Below are positions 1 to 7,843 of a stretch of 64,000 bases of DNA, piece after piece. Under the pieces are notes generated by a model. That model did no database searches and was not told where the DNA came from. It saw only the letters and a program-made list of their open reading frames with translations. The position numbers and the translations under genes are program-made. The stretch comes from Bacteroidota bacterium (lineage in GTDB: Bacteria > Bacteroidota > Bacteroidia > Chitinophagales > Chitinophagaceae), in assembly GCA_013288285.1 (NCBI GenBank), contig JABDCE010000003.1, positions 1-64,000 of the forward strand, read 5' to 3'. Within the stretch, counting starts at the first letter, position 1, and the number at the start of each line of letters is the position of its first letter.

Positions 1-653
1 CCGATCCCGCATTGCTCTTGAAAAGTTTCTTCACCGCGCCGCTACCCAGTATGCACACGTATGCGCCTGACTGTATCTCCGAGGTAGAGAAGTTACGGCC
101 CTGGTCCAGCTTGGTATCGGTAACGGTCGTGAACTCATTAGGTGTAGCAGCAGAGGAAGCAGAAGGACTGTTCCGCGTGATCAGGAAGCTGCCGCTGGGC
201 ACGGCAAACAACTTCACCGTGACGCAGAACAACGACCTCGTGAATGTGGTGCTGGACAGCATTAAGTATATACAGTGGGCAGCGGTGATCATTGGTATCA
301 TTACGCTGCTGGGATCGGTGATCGGGTTAATGAATATCATGCTGGTATCGGTAGCTGAACGGACCAGGGAGATAGGTGTGAGCAAGGCACTAGGGGCACG
401 CTCATCGGCAATAAAGAGGCAATTTCTAACAGAGTCTATCATGATCAGTGTGATGGGTGGCGTGGTGGGCGTAATATGCGGTATGTGCGTGGGTAATGTA
501 GTAGGTATATTCTTCAAGATAGGGTTTGTGGTGCCCTGGCTATGGATAATGGTAGGGGTGAGCCTATGCGCTTTAGTAGGCATCATATCCGGCATATACC
601 CGGCCATTAAGGCATCGAAACTGGACCCGATAGACGCGCTGAGATACGAGTAA
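1..653 (+). CDS. ABC transporter permease, MacB/FtsX type (C-terminal part)
   Basis: This is the 3' part of a gene that begins before the window; the reading frame is open from base 3. The visible product ends with the usual FtsX/MacB permease architecture: a periplasmic stretch with [16 protein letters not shown], then a first membrane helix with the motif [18 protein letters not shown] and the cytoplasmic loop KALGA, then two more helices, ending in [17 protein letters not shown]. In this family the permease pairs with an ATPase and acts on lipoproteins, antibiotics or peptides across the cell envelope. The partner ATPase would have to lie upstream or elsewhere. The substrate cannot be told from this fragment. 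Confidence 0.9.
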   Translation, partial: DPALLLKSFFTAPLPSMHTYAPDCISEVEKLRPWSSLVSVTVVNSLGVAAEEAEGLFRVIRKLPLGTANNFTVTQNNDLVNVVLDSIKYIQWAAVIIGIITLLGSVIGLMNIMLVSVAERTREIGVSKALGARSSAIKRQFLTESIMISVMGGVVGVICGMCVGNVVGIFFKIGFVVPWLWIMVGVSLCALVGIISGIYPAIKASKLDPIDALRYE

Positions 654-721
654 TATTATAGTGACACCTTAACTATAAACGTGGACGAAGCGTCCTGTAA
701 TCCAACCTAAAAAGCGGATAA

Positions 722-934
722 TCAATAAAGCACGCAGTTCCAAACCTCGCCGGTAACTACCGTATCATATCCCGTGCATGTATTCTTAGCGTTAGTCTTG
801 TATTGATAACCTAAATCCTTAGTGTAAACAACTGAACCATTGAACGTACAACCACAGTGATACTCCTTCTCGCAAGAGACGAAAGAGAACGAACAGAAAA
901 GGATAATAATAACAGTAAGAGTTACCTTTCTCAT
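722..934 (-). CDS. small cysteine-rich lipoprotein, function unknown
   Basis: The 70-residue product starts with a hydrophobic signal sequence that ends in a lipobox-like FVSC, so Cys21 or so would be lipidated. The mature part is only about 50 residues and holds four further cysteines (HCGC, TC, NC), which could form two disulfides. It converges on the permease upstream. I do not recognise a family. The length, the lipobox and the ATG start make it a plausible small exported protein, but a chance reading frame cannot be excluded. Confidence 0.6.
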   Translation of the reverse strand: MRKVTLTVIIILFCSFSFVSCEKEYHCGCTFNGSVVYTKDLGYQYKTNAKNTCTGYDTVVTGEVWNCVLY

Positions 935-974
935 CTTTGGGCGGTTGTTAGATAAAGAGCGAATTTAGTTTAAT

Positions 975-982
975 TATCTTTG
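975..982 (+). promoter_or_regulatory. candidate -7 promoter box for the acetyltransferase gene
   Basis: TATCTTTG matches the Bacteroidota -7 element TANNTTTG, 76 bases before the ATG at 1059. No TTTG at the usual -33 spacing is visible, so support is the -7 match and its position in the short spacer only. Confidence 0.3.
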
Positions 983-1058
983 AAGGAAGAAACATTAGAT
1001 ATTTTTTTATTCAGCAATGAATCGTTCCTTTAAAAATAGAGTGACAAGATAATAAAAA

Positions 1059-1559
1059 ATGGAAAAACTACTCATAAAACAAGCCACAATTACTGACATA
1101 CCCCTGATAAAAAAACTGGCGATGCAGGTGTGGCCGCAAACTTACACCCCAATAGTAGGCGCCGAACAAGTGGCCTATATGCTGGACAAATTTTACTCCC
1201 AGGCCTCACTGGAACAACAAATGGGTGAAAAAAACCACTGGTTCCTGATCTGCTACTCTGATGGCCTACCCATAGCTTTTGCATCATGGGCGGAGCTGGA
1301 GACGGGCATCTACAAACTACACAAGCTCTATATAATACCTGACCAGCAAGGCAAGGGGGCAGGGCGAGCGATCATTGACTATATAACCGGGCAGATAAAA
1401 CAACTACACGCAACAGCATTGCACCTGAATGTGAATCGCTATAATGATGCAGCTATGGCCTTCTATGAAAAAACCGGATTCGCCAGTTTTAAAGAAGAGG
1501 ATATAGACATAGGCAACGGCTACTACATGAATGACTATGTGCTGCGATTGCCACTATAA
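1059..1559 (+). CDS. GNAT family N-acetyltransferase
   Basis: The 166-residue product has the length and order of a GCN5-related N-acetyltransferase, which moves an acetyl group from acetyl-CoA to an amine. The acetyl-CoA loop is visible around residues 97-110 as LYIIPDQQGKGAGRAIIDYI, where QGKGAG fits the Q/RxxGxG/A signature. Strand 5 and helix 4 follow as LHLNVNRYNDAAMAFYEKTGF, typical of RimI-like members. No signal peptide, so it acts in the cytoplasm. The substrate is not evident from sequence or neighbours. It converges with the next gene with only three bases between the stop codons. Confidence 0.9.
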   Translation: MEKLLIKQATITDIPLIKKLAMQVWPQTYTPIVGAEQVAYMLDKFYSQASLEQQMGEKNHWFLICYSDGLPIAFASWAELETGIYKLHKLYIIPDQQGKGAGRAIIDYITGQIKQLHATALHLNVNRYNDAAMAFYEKTGFASFKEEDIDIGNGYYMNDYVLRLPL

Positions 1560-1562
1560 GCC

Positions 1563-2969
1563 TTAGTGCGGGAGTATCACCACCTGCGCACGGTATGTAG
1601 CATCACCTGCATCAACCCTGACGATATAGTTACCAGCCGCGAGCGCGCTTAATGCAAACGTAACATTCTGCGCACTTGTGCCAACTACATTACGAGTGGC
1701 CACTACATTGCCTACCATGTCTACCACTGCTATGGATGCACCATTGCGGGTCCCAGGTACTGATACTGTGAAGGAGCCGGCAGAAGGATCCGGGAATACT
1801 TTAAGCGCAGCAGCACCTGCAACCTGTGGTACTGCATTGACAATAGTGGACGGACCTACCAGGCGGATGACATTGTTGCTCATATCTGCGATATAGACAA
1901 GGCCGTTGCCATCGACTGCTACTGACGCGGGTGAATTCAACTGCGCATTTACAGCCAGGTGACCATCGCCAAAATAGCCTGACGAATGAATACCTGCAAT
2001 AGTATTGATGATGCCTGAAGTGTTGACCTCACGTACATTGTTATTGCCCTGATCTGCGATGTACACATTGCCCGGACCATCAACTGCAACACCTGTTGGG
2101 TAATCGAGCATTGCGGACACAGCCGCACCACCATCACCACCAAAACTTGCCACACCATTCCCTGCGTAAGTGCTTATGGTATCTTTTGTATTGACCATGC
2201 GAATGACATTGTTGGCTACATCTGCTATGAATATATCGCCCGCAACATCTACAGCAACACCAGAAGGATAGTTGAGCTTTGCAGCGGAGGCAGGGCCTTT
2301 ATCGCCGGTATAACCACCATGGCCGAAGCTGAGACCAGCGCCGTAACCGGTACCAACAATAGTGCTGATAGCGCCACCAGGCGTTACTTTCCTGATCACA
2401 TTATTGAGCGCATCAGCGATAAATAAATTTCCGGCAGCATCGAGCGCGATGCCGAGCGGATGGTTCAGACGTGCATGAATGGCTGCGCCGCCATCGCCGC
2501 TGTAGCCTGCGGAGTCTGAACCTGCAACAACAGTGATGATGCCAGTAACCGCAGACACTTTGTACACTACATTATTATCCTGATCTGAAAAATACACATT
2601 GTTGACACCATCTACTGCAAGGCCATGCGGAGAAGTGAGCTTAACATTTGTAGCAGCAGAAGTGTCGCTCTTCGTGTAGCCTGCAACGCCAGTGCCAGCC
2701 AGGGTAGAGATAATACCGATATTATTGACTTTACGTACTACGTGGTTGCCCATATCAGCGATATAGACATTGGTATAGCCGTAAGTAGCGACGCCTATTG
2801 GCATATTAAACTCTGCAAGATAGTCGGGACCGCCATCGCCGGTATAACCACCCGTGCCGGAGGAGCCAGCACCATAGCCATTACCGGCATAGGTGACGAT
2901 ATACTGCGCCTGAATGTGTAATGAACTCAATACTAATGCAAACAGCAAAAAGGTATACTTTGGCTTCAT
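1563..2969 (-). CDS. secreted NHL-repeat beta-propeller protein with T9SS sorting domain
   Basis: I chose the ATG at 2969 because the signal peptide MKPKYTFLLFALVLSSLHIQAQ follows at once; an upstream in-frame start would add an unlikely polar leader. The 468-residue product holds about six NHL repeats (for example IADMGNHVVRKVN and IADQGNNNVREVN), each followed by a glycine-rich AGxGxxGYxGDGG linker, which should fold as a six-bladed propeller. The last 75 or so residues, starting KVFPDPSAGSFTV, are a type-A T9SS sorting domain, so the protein should be exported to the surface or medium. The ligand is unknown. It has a paralogue at 7844-9196. Confidence 0.9.
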   Translation of the reverse strand: MKPKYTFLLFALVLSSLHIQAQYIVTYAGNGYGAGSSGTGGYTGDGGPDYLAEFNMPIGVATYGYTNVYIADMGNHVVRKVNNIGIISTLAGTGVAGYTKSDTSAATNVKLTSPHGLAVDGVNNVYFSDQDNNVVYKVSAVTGIITVVAGSDSAGYSGDGGAAIHARLNHPLGIALDAAGNLFIADALNNVIRKVTPGGAISTIVGTGYGAGLSFGHGGYTGDKGPASAAKLNYPSGVAVDVAGDIFIADVANNVIRMVNTKDTISTYAGNGVASFGGDGGAAVSAMLDYPTGVAVDGPGNVYIADQGNNNVREVNTSGIINTIAGIHSSGYFGDGHLAVNAQLNSPASVAVDGNGLVYIADMSNNVIRLVGPSTIVNAVPQVAGAAALKVFPDPSAGSFTVSVPGTRNGASIAVVDMVGNVVATRNVVGTSAQNVTFALSALAAGNYIVRVDAGDATYRAQVVILPH

Positions 2970-3019
2970 AATATCTATTGAATATGTAAATAAACACGGC
3001 ATTAGAAATGCGGTGAACG

Positions 3020-3027
3020 CAAATCTA
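3020..3027 (-). promoter_or_regulatory. candidate -7 promoter box for the NHL-repeat gene
   Basis: On the minus strand this reads TAGATTTG, an exact TANNTTTG match about 50 bases upstream of the ATG at 2969. No TTTG stands at the expected -33 distance. Confidence 0.35.
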
Positions 3028-3320
3028 AAAAAAATACCGTGAACCTAACCGGTACAAGATAAGCGTTTCTTTCACATTTATCTATATACAGGAGAGATTT
3101 TCAGGGTTGTACAGCAGTTGATCCCCGCGAGTAGGTGCGAGAACTTTTGTACATATTCTTTGTTTTATCATCTAATTTAATTAATTGATAATCAATAACT
3201 TGTTTTAAAAATTGTAGATAAACAGGGCGTAAAAGTGAACAAAAAGTGTACACTTTCTTGACAGATACAGGATTCCATTTTCACCCGTGGCAATACATGT
3301 AAACAATCCGGTGCTTCAAA

Positions 3321-3745
3321 ACACTACATTCAACCCCGCCGGGGTTGTACACCTTACTTTCGTTTTTACCCCGGATTTCATCCGGGGCTATTCATAGTCA
3401 ACCCCTATCGGGGTTGTATATTAAGTTAAGTAATATTGCGTTTCATAAGACTACATTCAACCCTTTCAGGGCGTATCGGCGTTGTTTCGAATTCGATAGG
3501 TGGTATCCATCCTTGTGATTCCGATGGGCGATGCCCACCCCGCGTTATAGCGATGGGCGATGCCCATCGCTGTGAGATTTTGCCCTTTCAGGGCGTATCG
3601 GCGTTGTTTCGAATTCAATAGGTGGTACCCATCCTTGTGATCATAATGGCTGTGGGATTTTGCCCTTACAGATTGTCCCCCTTACTTTCGTTTTTACCCC
3701 GGATTTCATCCGGGGCCATTCATAGTCAACCTCTATCGGGCTGTA
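3321..3745. repeat. cluster of REP-like palindromic repeats
   Basis: The 796-base spacer 2970-3765 has no convincing gene and is mostly filled by this cluster. One unit of about 66 bases occurs at 3353-3418 and again at 3681-3745; it holds the stem CCCCGGAT-TTC-ATCCGGGG (3369-3387) and, in the first copy, CAACCCC-TATC-GGGGTTG (3399-3416). A similar stem stands at 3331-3347. A second unit of 59 bases occurs at 3461-3519 and 3583-3641 with two differences. Between them is a perfect palindrome-like stem GATGGGC-GAT-GCCCATC (3552-3568). From memory, such CAACCCC/GGGGTTG repeats are scattered through many Bacteroidota genomes, but I cannot verify copy number here. No transposase gene lies beside them. 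Confidence 0.75.
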
Positions 3746-3765
3746 ACTTAATTCCGTTAAATCTG

Positions 3766-4599
3766 TTATGCCGCGCGGTTTTGTGAATCGGGGTTGCGGG
3801 GAGCGAGCAGGCCCATATCGATGGCGTTCTGTATCTGCTCTGGAGTGCCATAGTAACGGAAGATAGCTTCGATGTCTATCACGTCCTTAGGGTTGGACTG
3901 CTCGTTCTGATCCTGCTGCCGGAAGTATGCTTTTATGGCTGCTTCTTTTTCTTCGTCGGTCATTTCGGCTTGTCCGTTGGCTGCGTCTTCGGCATCTGCT
4001 GCCTGCGCTTGTTCTTCGGTGTAGGGTGGGTACATGGCATCCATCTCTTCCTGTTCCATGCGGAAACGTTCCTGCAAGTCGAGTTTGGCATCGTCCTGGT
4101 TTACTGATGGGACGGGAGTGAAGCCCATGCTGTTGAAATTTGCGGGTGCATGGGTATAGCTATAAATGGACGACTGCCTTGTGAAATACTCAGACATGTG
4201 CGGCGCCATTTGCTCTGCTAGTTTTGGATCGGTATGTTTTACCTGGTCGAGCAGGGACTGGAAGGATTCCATGCTTTCATTGAGTGTGGCGCGATTCTTC
4301 AGCTTATTGATGGAGAGCGTGAGTTTGTAAATAGTCTCTGCTTCGCTGCGGGTACATGGCTTCATGACGCGATGCTCTGATAATAAGCTGTCTGCTACAT
4401 GGCCGAGGACGTAGTACAACTTCTCTGAAATGATGGCTGGCATGTGCTGTGCGCTTTTGCGCAGGCGTTCCCAGTTGCCCTGGTTGGCCCAGTTGTAGAT
4501 GGTGGTGCGGCTGACGCCAAGCAGCTCTGCAATCTGTGTTTTGCTGAGGCTTGTCTGGAGATAGAGATTGCGTGCGTTCTCGTGCTGTGTTGTTTTCAT
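3766..4599 (-). CDS. terminase gpP/small-subunit-like DNA-binding protein, orphan
   Basis: The 277-residue product opens with a helix-turn-helix of the type at the N-terminus of phage terminase subunits: residues 17-36 read LSKTQIAELLGVSRTTIYNW, followed by WANQGNWERLRK. The middle is helical, and residues 170-225 are very acidic and glutamine-rich. It ends in a short tail. In phages such domains bind DNA for packaging, but no capsid, portal or large terminase gene lies nearby, so this copy is either a phage remnant or a domesticated regulator. It sits between a repeat cluster and a hairpin repeat. The ATG is supported by an upstream promoter match. Confidence 0.65.
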   Translation of the reverse strand: MKTTQHENARNLYLQTSLSKTQIAELLGVSRTTIYNWANQGNWERLRKSAQHMPAIISEKLYYVLGHVADSLLSEHRVMKPCTRSEAETIYKLTLSINKLKNRATLNESMESFQSLLDQVKHTDPKLAEQMAPHMSEYFTRQSSIYSYTHAPANFNSMGFTPVPSVNQDDAKLDLQERFRMEQEEMDAMYPPYTEEQAQAADAEDAANGQAEMTDEEKEAAIKAYFRQQDQNEQSNPKDVIDIEAIFRYYGTPEQIQNAIDMGLLAPRNPDSQNRAA

Positions 4600-4651
4600 A
4601 AACTTTAGTTTTTGTCAGTTAAAAATTATCAGTTAAAAAATTTTTGGGCAA

Positions 4652-4683
4652 CAAAAGTAGATGAGAAAAACAAAACGCGCAAA
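4652..4683 (-). promoter_or_regulatory. candidate promoter of the terminase-like gene
   Basis: On the minus strand TTTG (4680-4683) is followed after 20 bases by TACTTTTG (4652-4659). This is the best full match in the window to the Bacteroidota promoter TTTG-N19/20-TANNTTTG. It lies 52 bases before the ATG at 4599. Confidence 0.5.
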
Positions 4684-4943
4684 CGAAAGATACCCACAAA
4701 AAACGGGCTTTAATTTGCTGAAAGATGCGGTGGTGGCTGGCTACGGAGCAAAAACAAATTGTGGATATCTGCTTTGGGGGCTAAAAAAATATTTTGGCAA
4801 CTCTTATTTTTTCGTATTAAAATGGGTGAAGTTTTGGTAGTTAGATTGGAATTTCGGCAGCGGTTTCAGTTTTTAAGTGAAAAGTGATAAGTTAAAACCT
4901 AAAAGTAGAAAGCCGTCGTAAAGGAATAGGACAAAACGAAAAA

Positions 4944-5031
4944 CGCGTTCGGAAACGCTGTGCCGGAGCATCCGCGAAACATTCGCGGACGGGTACGGCC
5001 TTTCGGAACTATCGCGCCAGACGGCATCCTG
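4944..5031. repeat. GC-rich string of small hairpins
   Basis: The gene-free stretch 4600-5094 is AT-rich except for this block. It holds GCGTT-CGGA-AACGC (4945-4958), TGC-CGGA-GCA, and the perfect stem TCCGCGAA-ACA-TTCGCGGA (4971-4989), followed by another GC-rich segment to about 5031. On the minus strand it is open and would read DAVWRDSSERPYPSANVS..., but the base pattern is that of a structured repeat, not a gene. The same stretch has a direct repeat TCAGTTAAAAA at 4615-4625 and 4629-4639 and a related word run near 4875-4905. Confidence 0.5.
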
Positions 5032-5094
5032 CTCATTGATATTTTTTTTCGTATTTTTACAGTAGATTAAGTTCGTCAATCGAATCAGGCGCGT

Positions 5095-5322
5095 ATGGAC
5101 TATAAAGAATATATAGAATCGAAATCAGAGATCATGCTTGGTAAACCTGTAATAAAGGGCACCAGGATAACTGTGGAACTGATCTTAAGAATGCTGTCAG
5201 AAGGATCTTCTACAGAAGACATACTTGTTGCCTACCCGAATTTGCAAGCAATTCATATCAACGCAGTATTGGCATACGCGACCGATGTAGTTGCTAATGA
5301 AATGCTGATACCGGCGGCATGA
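5095..5322 (+). CDS. DUF433 family antitoxin
   Basis: The 75-residue product matches the DUF433 family, small winged-helix-like proteins that serve as antitoxins. Visible hallmarks are GKPVIKGTRITVELILRML near residues 17-35 and the helix with TEDILVAYPNL. It should bind and neutralise the product of the next gene and repress its own promoter. The stop overlaps the next start as ATGA (5319-5322), which implies translational coupling. TAAGTTCG at 5068-5075 is a near match to the -7 promoter box, 19 bases before the ATG. Confidence 0.88.
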   Translation: MDYKEYIESKSEIMLGKPVIKGTRITVELILRMLSEGSSTEDILVAYPNLQAIHINAVLAYATDVVANEMLIPAA

Positions 5323-5663
5323 TCCTGGCCGATGAAAATATCCACAGCTTTATCATAACGACTTTACGGGATGCCGGTTTTAAGGTTATTTCTGTGCGGG
5401 AAGGTGCCAGCGGTATTAAAGACGACGAAGTTATCCGGATGGCCTTGCAGAACAACTGGCTGTTACTGACACAAGATAAAGACTTTGGCGAATGGGTATT
5501 TGCTCATCATATTGAGAACCTGACCGTTTTATTCCTTCGTTATTCCTCCAGCGATTTCAAGGACATTGCACAGACACTTGTTCATTTGCTGAGCAAACAA
5601 GTAATAGACCGTCCTTATTTTGCTACAATTACAACAAAGAAAATCAGGATAAGAAAATTGTAA
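5319..5663 (+). CDS. DUF5615 family PIN-like toxin
   Basis: The 114-residue product belongs to the DUF5615 group of PIN-like nucleases. Acidic residues expected to bind metal are visible in ILADENI (Asp4, Glu5), in GIKDDEVIRMA and in LLTQDKDFGEW, which is the most conserved motif of the group. By analogy with VapC-type toxins it would cut RNA when its antitoxin is missing, but enzyme activity in DUF5615 proteins is inferred from fold. It is encoded directly behind the DUF433 antitoxin with a four-base overlap. Confidence 0.85.
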   Translation: MILADENIHSFIITTLRDAGFKVISVREGASGIKDDEVIRMALQNNWLLLTQDKDFGEWVFAHHIENLTVLFLRYSSSDFKDIAQTLVHLLSKQVIDRPYFATITTKKIRIRKL

Positions 5664-5712
5664 CCCGTCTGACACCCTAAAAATGTTGTACTGACGGGTA
5701 GCCACCGATATT

Positions 5713-5741
5713 CATACCACGGAAAATCTTTCCGTGGTATG
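5713..5741. terminator. perfect inverted repeat, possible terminator
   Basis: Thirteen-base arms CATACCACGGAAA and TTTCCGTGGTATG flank a three-base loop, 50 bases after the toxin stop codon. There is no T-run after it on the plus strand, so it may be a terminator, an mRNA-stabilising hairpin or a binding site. Confidence 0.4.
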
Positions 5742-5841
5742 GAAATATTGCGATTTTATATTTTGTGCAACTTGCTGAACCTTAGCTACTTAAAGTATGG
5801 CACGACAGTTGCAATTTCCATTGCGAACATAAAAACAATTC

Positions 5842-7749
5842 ATGAAACGAATCAGACTCGCACTATTCGCCATGGCTGCTTTATTAAGCACCCATGCCCA
5901 ACGATCATTTGCCCAGGCATTGAACTTCGGCGCCTACAGCTACATTACTTTAGGGGACATTGTAACCGACAACCAGTCGTATACCAAGGAAGCGTGGATA
6001 CGCATATCGTCATATTCCACGAACCAGGGGAACAACATCTTCAGCACATGGGACAGCCCGTTCTGGCTACAGAACGGAGTGCTCTCTGCCGCGAACAGCT
6101 ACGGCAGCGATCCTACATCGACTGTACAGGACACCGGCATACTGGCAATGAACCAATGGGTGCATGTGGCAGTAACTTATGACGCAGCGTCAACGACGAT
6201 GAAGCTCTATAAGAACGGCGTGCTGATAGCTACCAATACCAAGGCTCCCACTTACATTGCCACCCCGTTACAGATAGGCGCACAGAATTTTGGCGACTTT
6301 TTTGATGGCGGCGATATAGATGAAGTGAGATTGTGGAACGTGGCGCGCACACAGGCGCAGATACAGGCCAATATGAACTGTGATGTGCCCCAGCAAACCA
6401 ACCTGGTAGCGTACTATCGTTTTGACCAAGGCACTGCGGGCGCAGACAACACTGCACTGCTTAGTGCGTATGACTATAGCGGTAATGCCAATTGCGGTGA
6501 GATGGTGAACTTCAACCTCACCGGTAACACATCTAACTATATCACAGGCGCCATCAAATCGTGCAACAGCATTACGGTTGTTACATCGGCCCCAGGCACT
6601 ATAACCGGCTCATCGAGTGTTTGCGCGGGTTCTACCCTGACTTTGAGCAACTCTGTGAGCGGAGGCCTATGGAGCAGCGATGATCTGGACACAGCCATTG
6701 TATCTGCCAACGGCATAGTGAGCGGCTACTACGCTGGCACTGTGAACATCAGTTACAAAACATGTGGCGGCGCAGTAACAAAGGCGATAACAGTGAACCC
6801 AACTCCTGTAGTGACTGCAGCTGCCGGACTTGGCGCCATAGCTACTACTATTACCGGCGGCACTTCTCCGTACACTTATAGCTGGAGCAACGGATCGACA
6901 GCTGCGAACCTCAGCAGCCTGCTTACCGGAACTTATAATGTAATAGTTACTGACGCCAAAGGCTGCGTGGCTACAACATCGTCGTATGTAACCGGCACAG
7001 CAGTGACGCTGACCAATGCCATTACCACAGCACCATGCAGCAATACATATACAGGCGGCGACTGCCATAAGATATACCTGGGATATGGTGCGCAGTGTAA
7101 TGTACTGACCGCTAACCCTACAGGCGCATCTTCGTTTACCTATTCGTGGGCACCATCTACGCATCTGAGCAGCACCAACAGCAAGAGCGTGACGTTCTCT
7201 ACCACTACTGCGGGCGTGTATACCTATACCTGCACGGCCACTAACAACGGCCACAGTGTATCTGCTACAGTGACCATCTGCGTGAGCGATGCAGTAGACC
7301 ATAACCACTCTGGTAAGGTATATGTGTGTCATTACAACAGCAACCACACAAGCTGCCATACACTGTCAATGAACAGCGGCGATGTGGCCCACTTCCTTAA
7401 CTGCAACCACGGCGACTGTATAGGACAGGCAAGCGGAAGCTGCTCCGGAAGCTGGAGATCGGCAAACGGTGGTGATCAAGACGGCATGATACTGGTGAGC
7501 CAGGAACCAGGGGTGAATGTATTCCCTAATCCGTCAAATTCATCCTTCACACTGCAGGTGATGAGCGACAATACTACTGATGCTATAACTGCTACTGTAT
7601 ACGACCTTACAGGCCGCGTAATCAGTACAACGCAAAACCCAGACACAAGCGATGAGATAGTGATTGGCAGTGAGCTTGCTAACGGCATCTATATTGTGGA
7701 AGTGAAGAAGGGAACAATAAGCAAAATGGTGAAAGTGGTGAAGAACTAG
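5842..7749 (+). CDS. LamG-domain surface protein with T9SS sorting domain
   Basis: The 635-residue product starts with a signal peptide (about residues 1-25, ending FAQA). A LamG/concanavalin-like domain follows to about residue 205, with WVHVAVTYD, LYKNGVLIAT and DEVRLWNVART as typical pieces. Residues about 250-322 form one Ig-like repeat of the same kind that is repeated 28 times in the giant protein at 13562-22276. Next come a SprB-like repeat (SPYTYSWSNGST) and another Ig-like module. Around residues 490-530 is a Cys/His motif, KVYVCHYNS...CHTLSM...HGDCIG. The C-terminus (NVFPNPSNSSFTLQV onward) is a type-A T9SS sorting domain. It is probably a sugar-binding or adhesive surface protein. 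Confidence 0.88.
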   Translation: MKRIRLALFAMAALLSTHAQRSFAQALNFGAYSYITLGDIVTDNQSYTKEAWIRISSYSTNQGNNIFSTWDSPFWLQNGVLSAANSYGSDPTSTVQDTGILAMNQWVHVAVTYDAASTTMKLYKNGVLIATNTKAPTYIATPLQIGAQNFGDFFDGGDIDEVRLWNVARTQAQIQANMNCDVPQQTNLVAYYRFDQGTAGADNTALLSAYDYSGNANCGEMVNFNLTGNTSNYITGAIKSCNSITVVTSAPGTITGSSSVCAGSTLTLSNSVSGGLWSSDDLDTAIVSANGIVSGYYAGTVNISYKTCGGAVTKAITVNPTPVVTAAAGLGAIATTITGGTSPYTYSWSNGSTAANLSSLLTGTYNVIVTDAKGCVATTSSYVTGTAVTLTNAITTAPCSNTYTGGDCHKIYLGYGAQCNVLTANPTGASSFTYSWAPSTHLSSTNSKSVTFSTTTAGVYTYTCTATNNGHSVSATVTICVSDAVDHNHSGKVYVCHYNSNHTSCHTLSMNSGDVAHFLNCNHGDCIGQASGSCSGSWRSANGGDQDGMILVSQEPGVNVFPNPSNSSFTLQVMSDNTTDAITATVYDLTGRVISTTQNPDTSDEIVIGSELANGIYIVEVKKGTISKMVKVVKN

Positions 7750-7770
7750 AAGAAGTAAAATAGTTTTTCT

Positions 7771-7806
7771 AAAAGGGAGGGAATGCATCAGCATTCTCTC
7801 CCTTTT
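7771..7806. terminator. bidirectional terminator
   Basis: The stem AAAAGGGAGGGAATGC / GCATTCTCTCCCTTTT with loop ATCA has one mismatch and lies between two convergent genes. The A-run and T-run at its ends let it work in both directions. Confidence 0.75.
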
Positions 7807-7843
7807 CAATTTAAGGAATCAATGCGGCAATTGTATTTCTACC

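Noticed and set aside
3583-3641. TTCGAATTC in the repeat, resembling a tRNA T-loop
   Set aside because: No acceptor stem, anticodon arm or CCA-like end can be built around it; it is part of the 59-base repeat.
3481-3660. Short open frames inside the palindromic repeat cluster
   Set aside because: The sequence is repeated and palindromic; the frames are by-products.
4873-5079. 68-codon minus-strand frame over the hairpin string
   Set aside because: The base pattern is a chain of perfect short stems and the rest is AT-rich; it is better explained as a repeat.
6667-7359. Long antisense frame (about 230 codons) inside the LamG cargo gene, and similar ones inside the giant gene and the PorZ-like genes
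   Set aside because: They follow from the codon bias of the real genes, are rich in Cys, His and Arg, and have no start signals.
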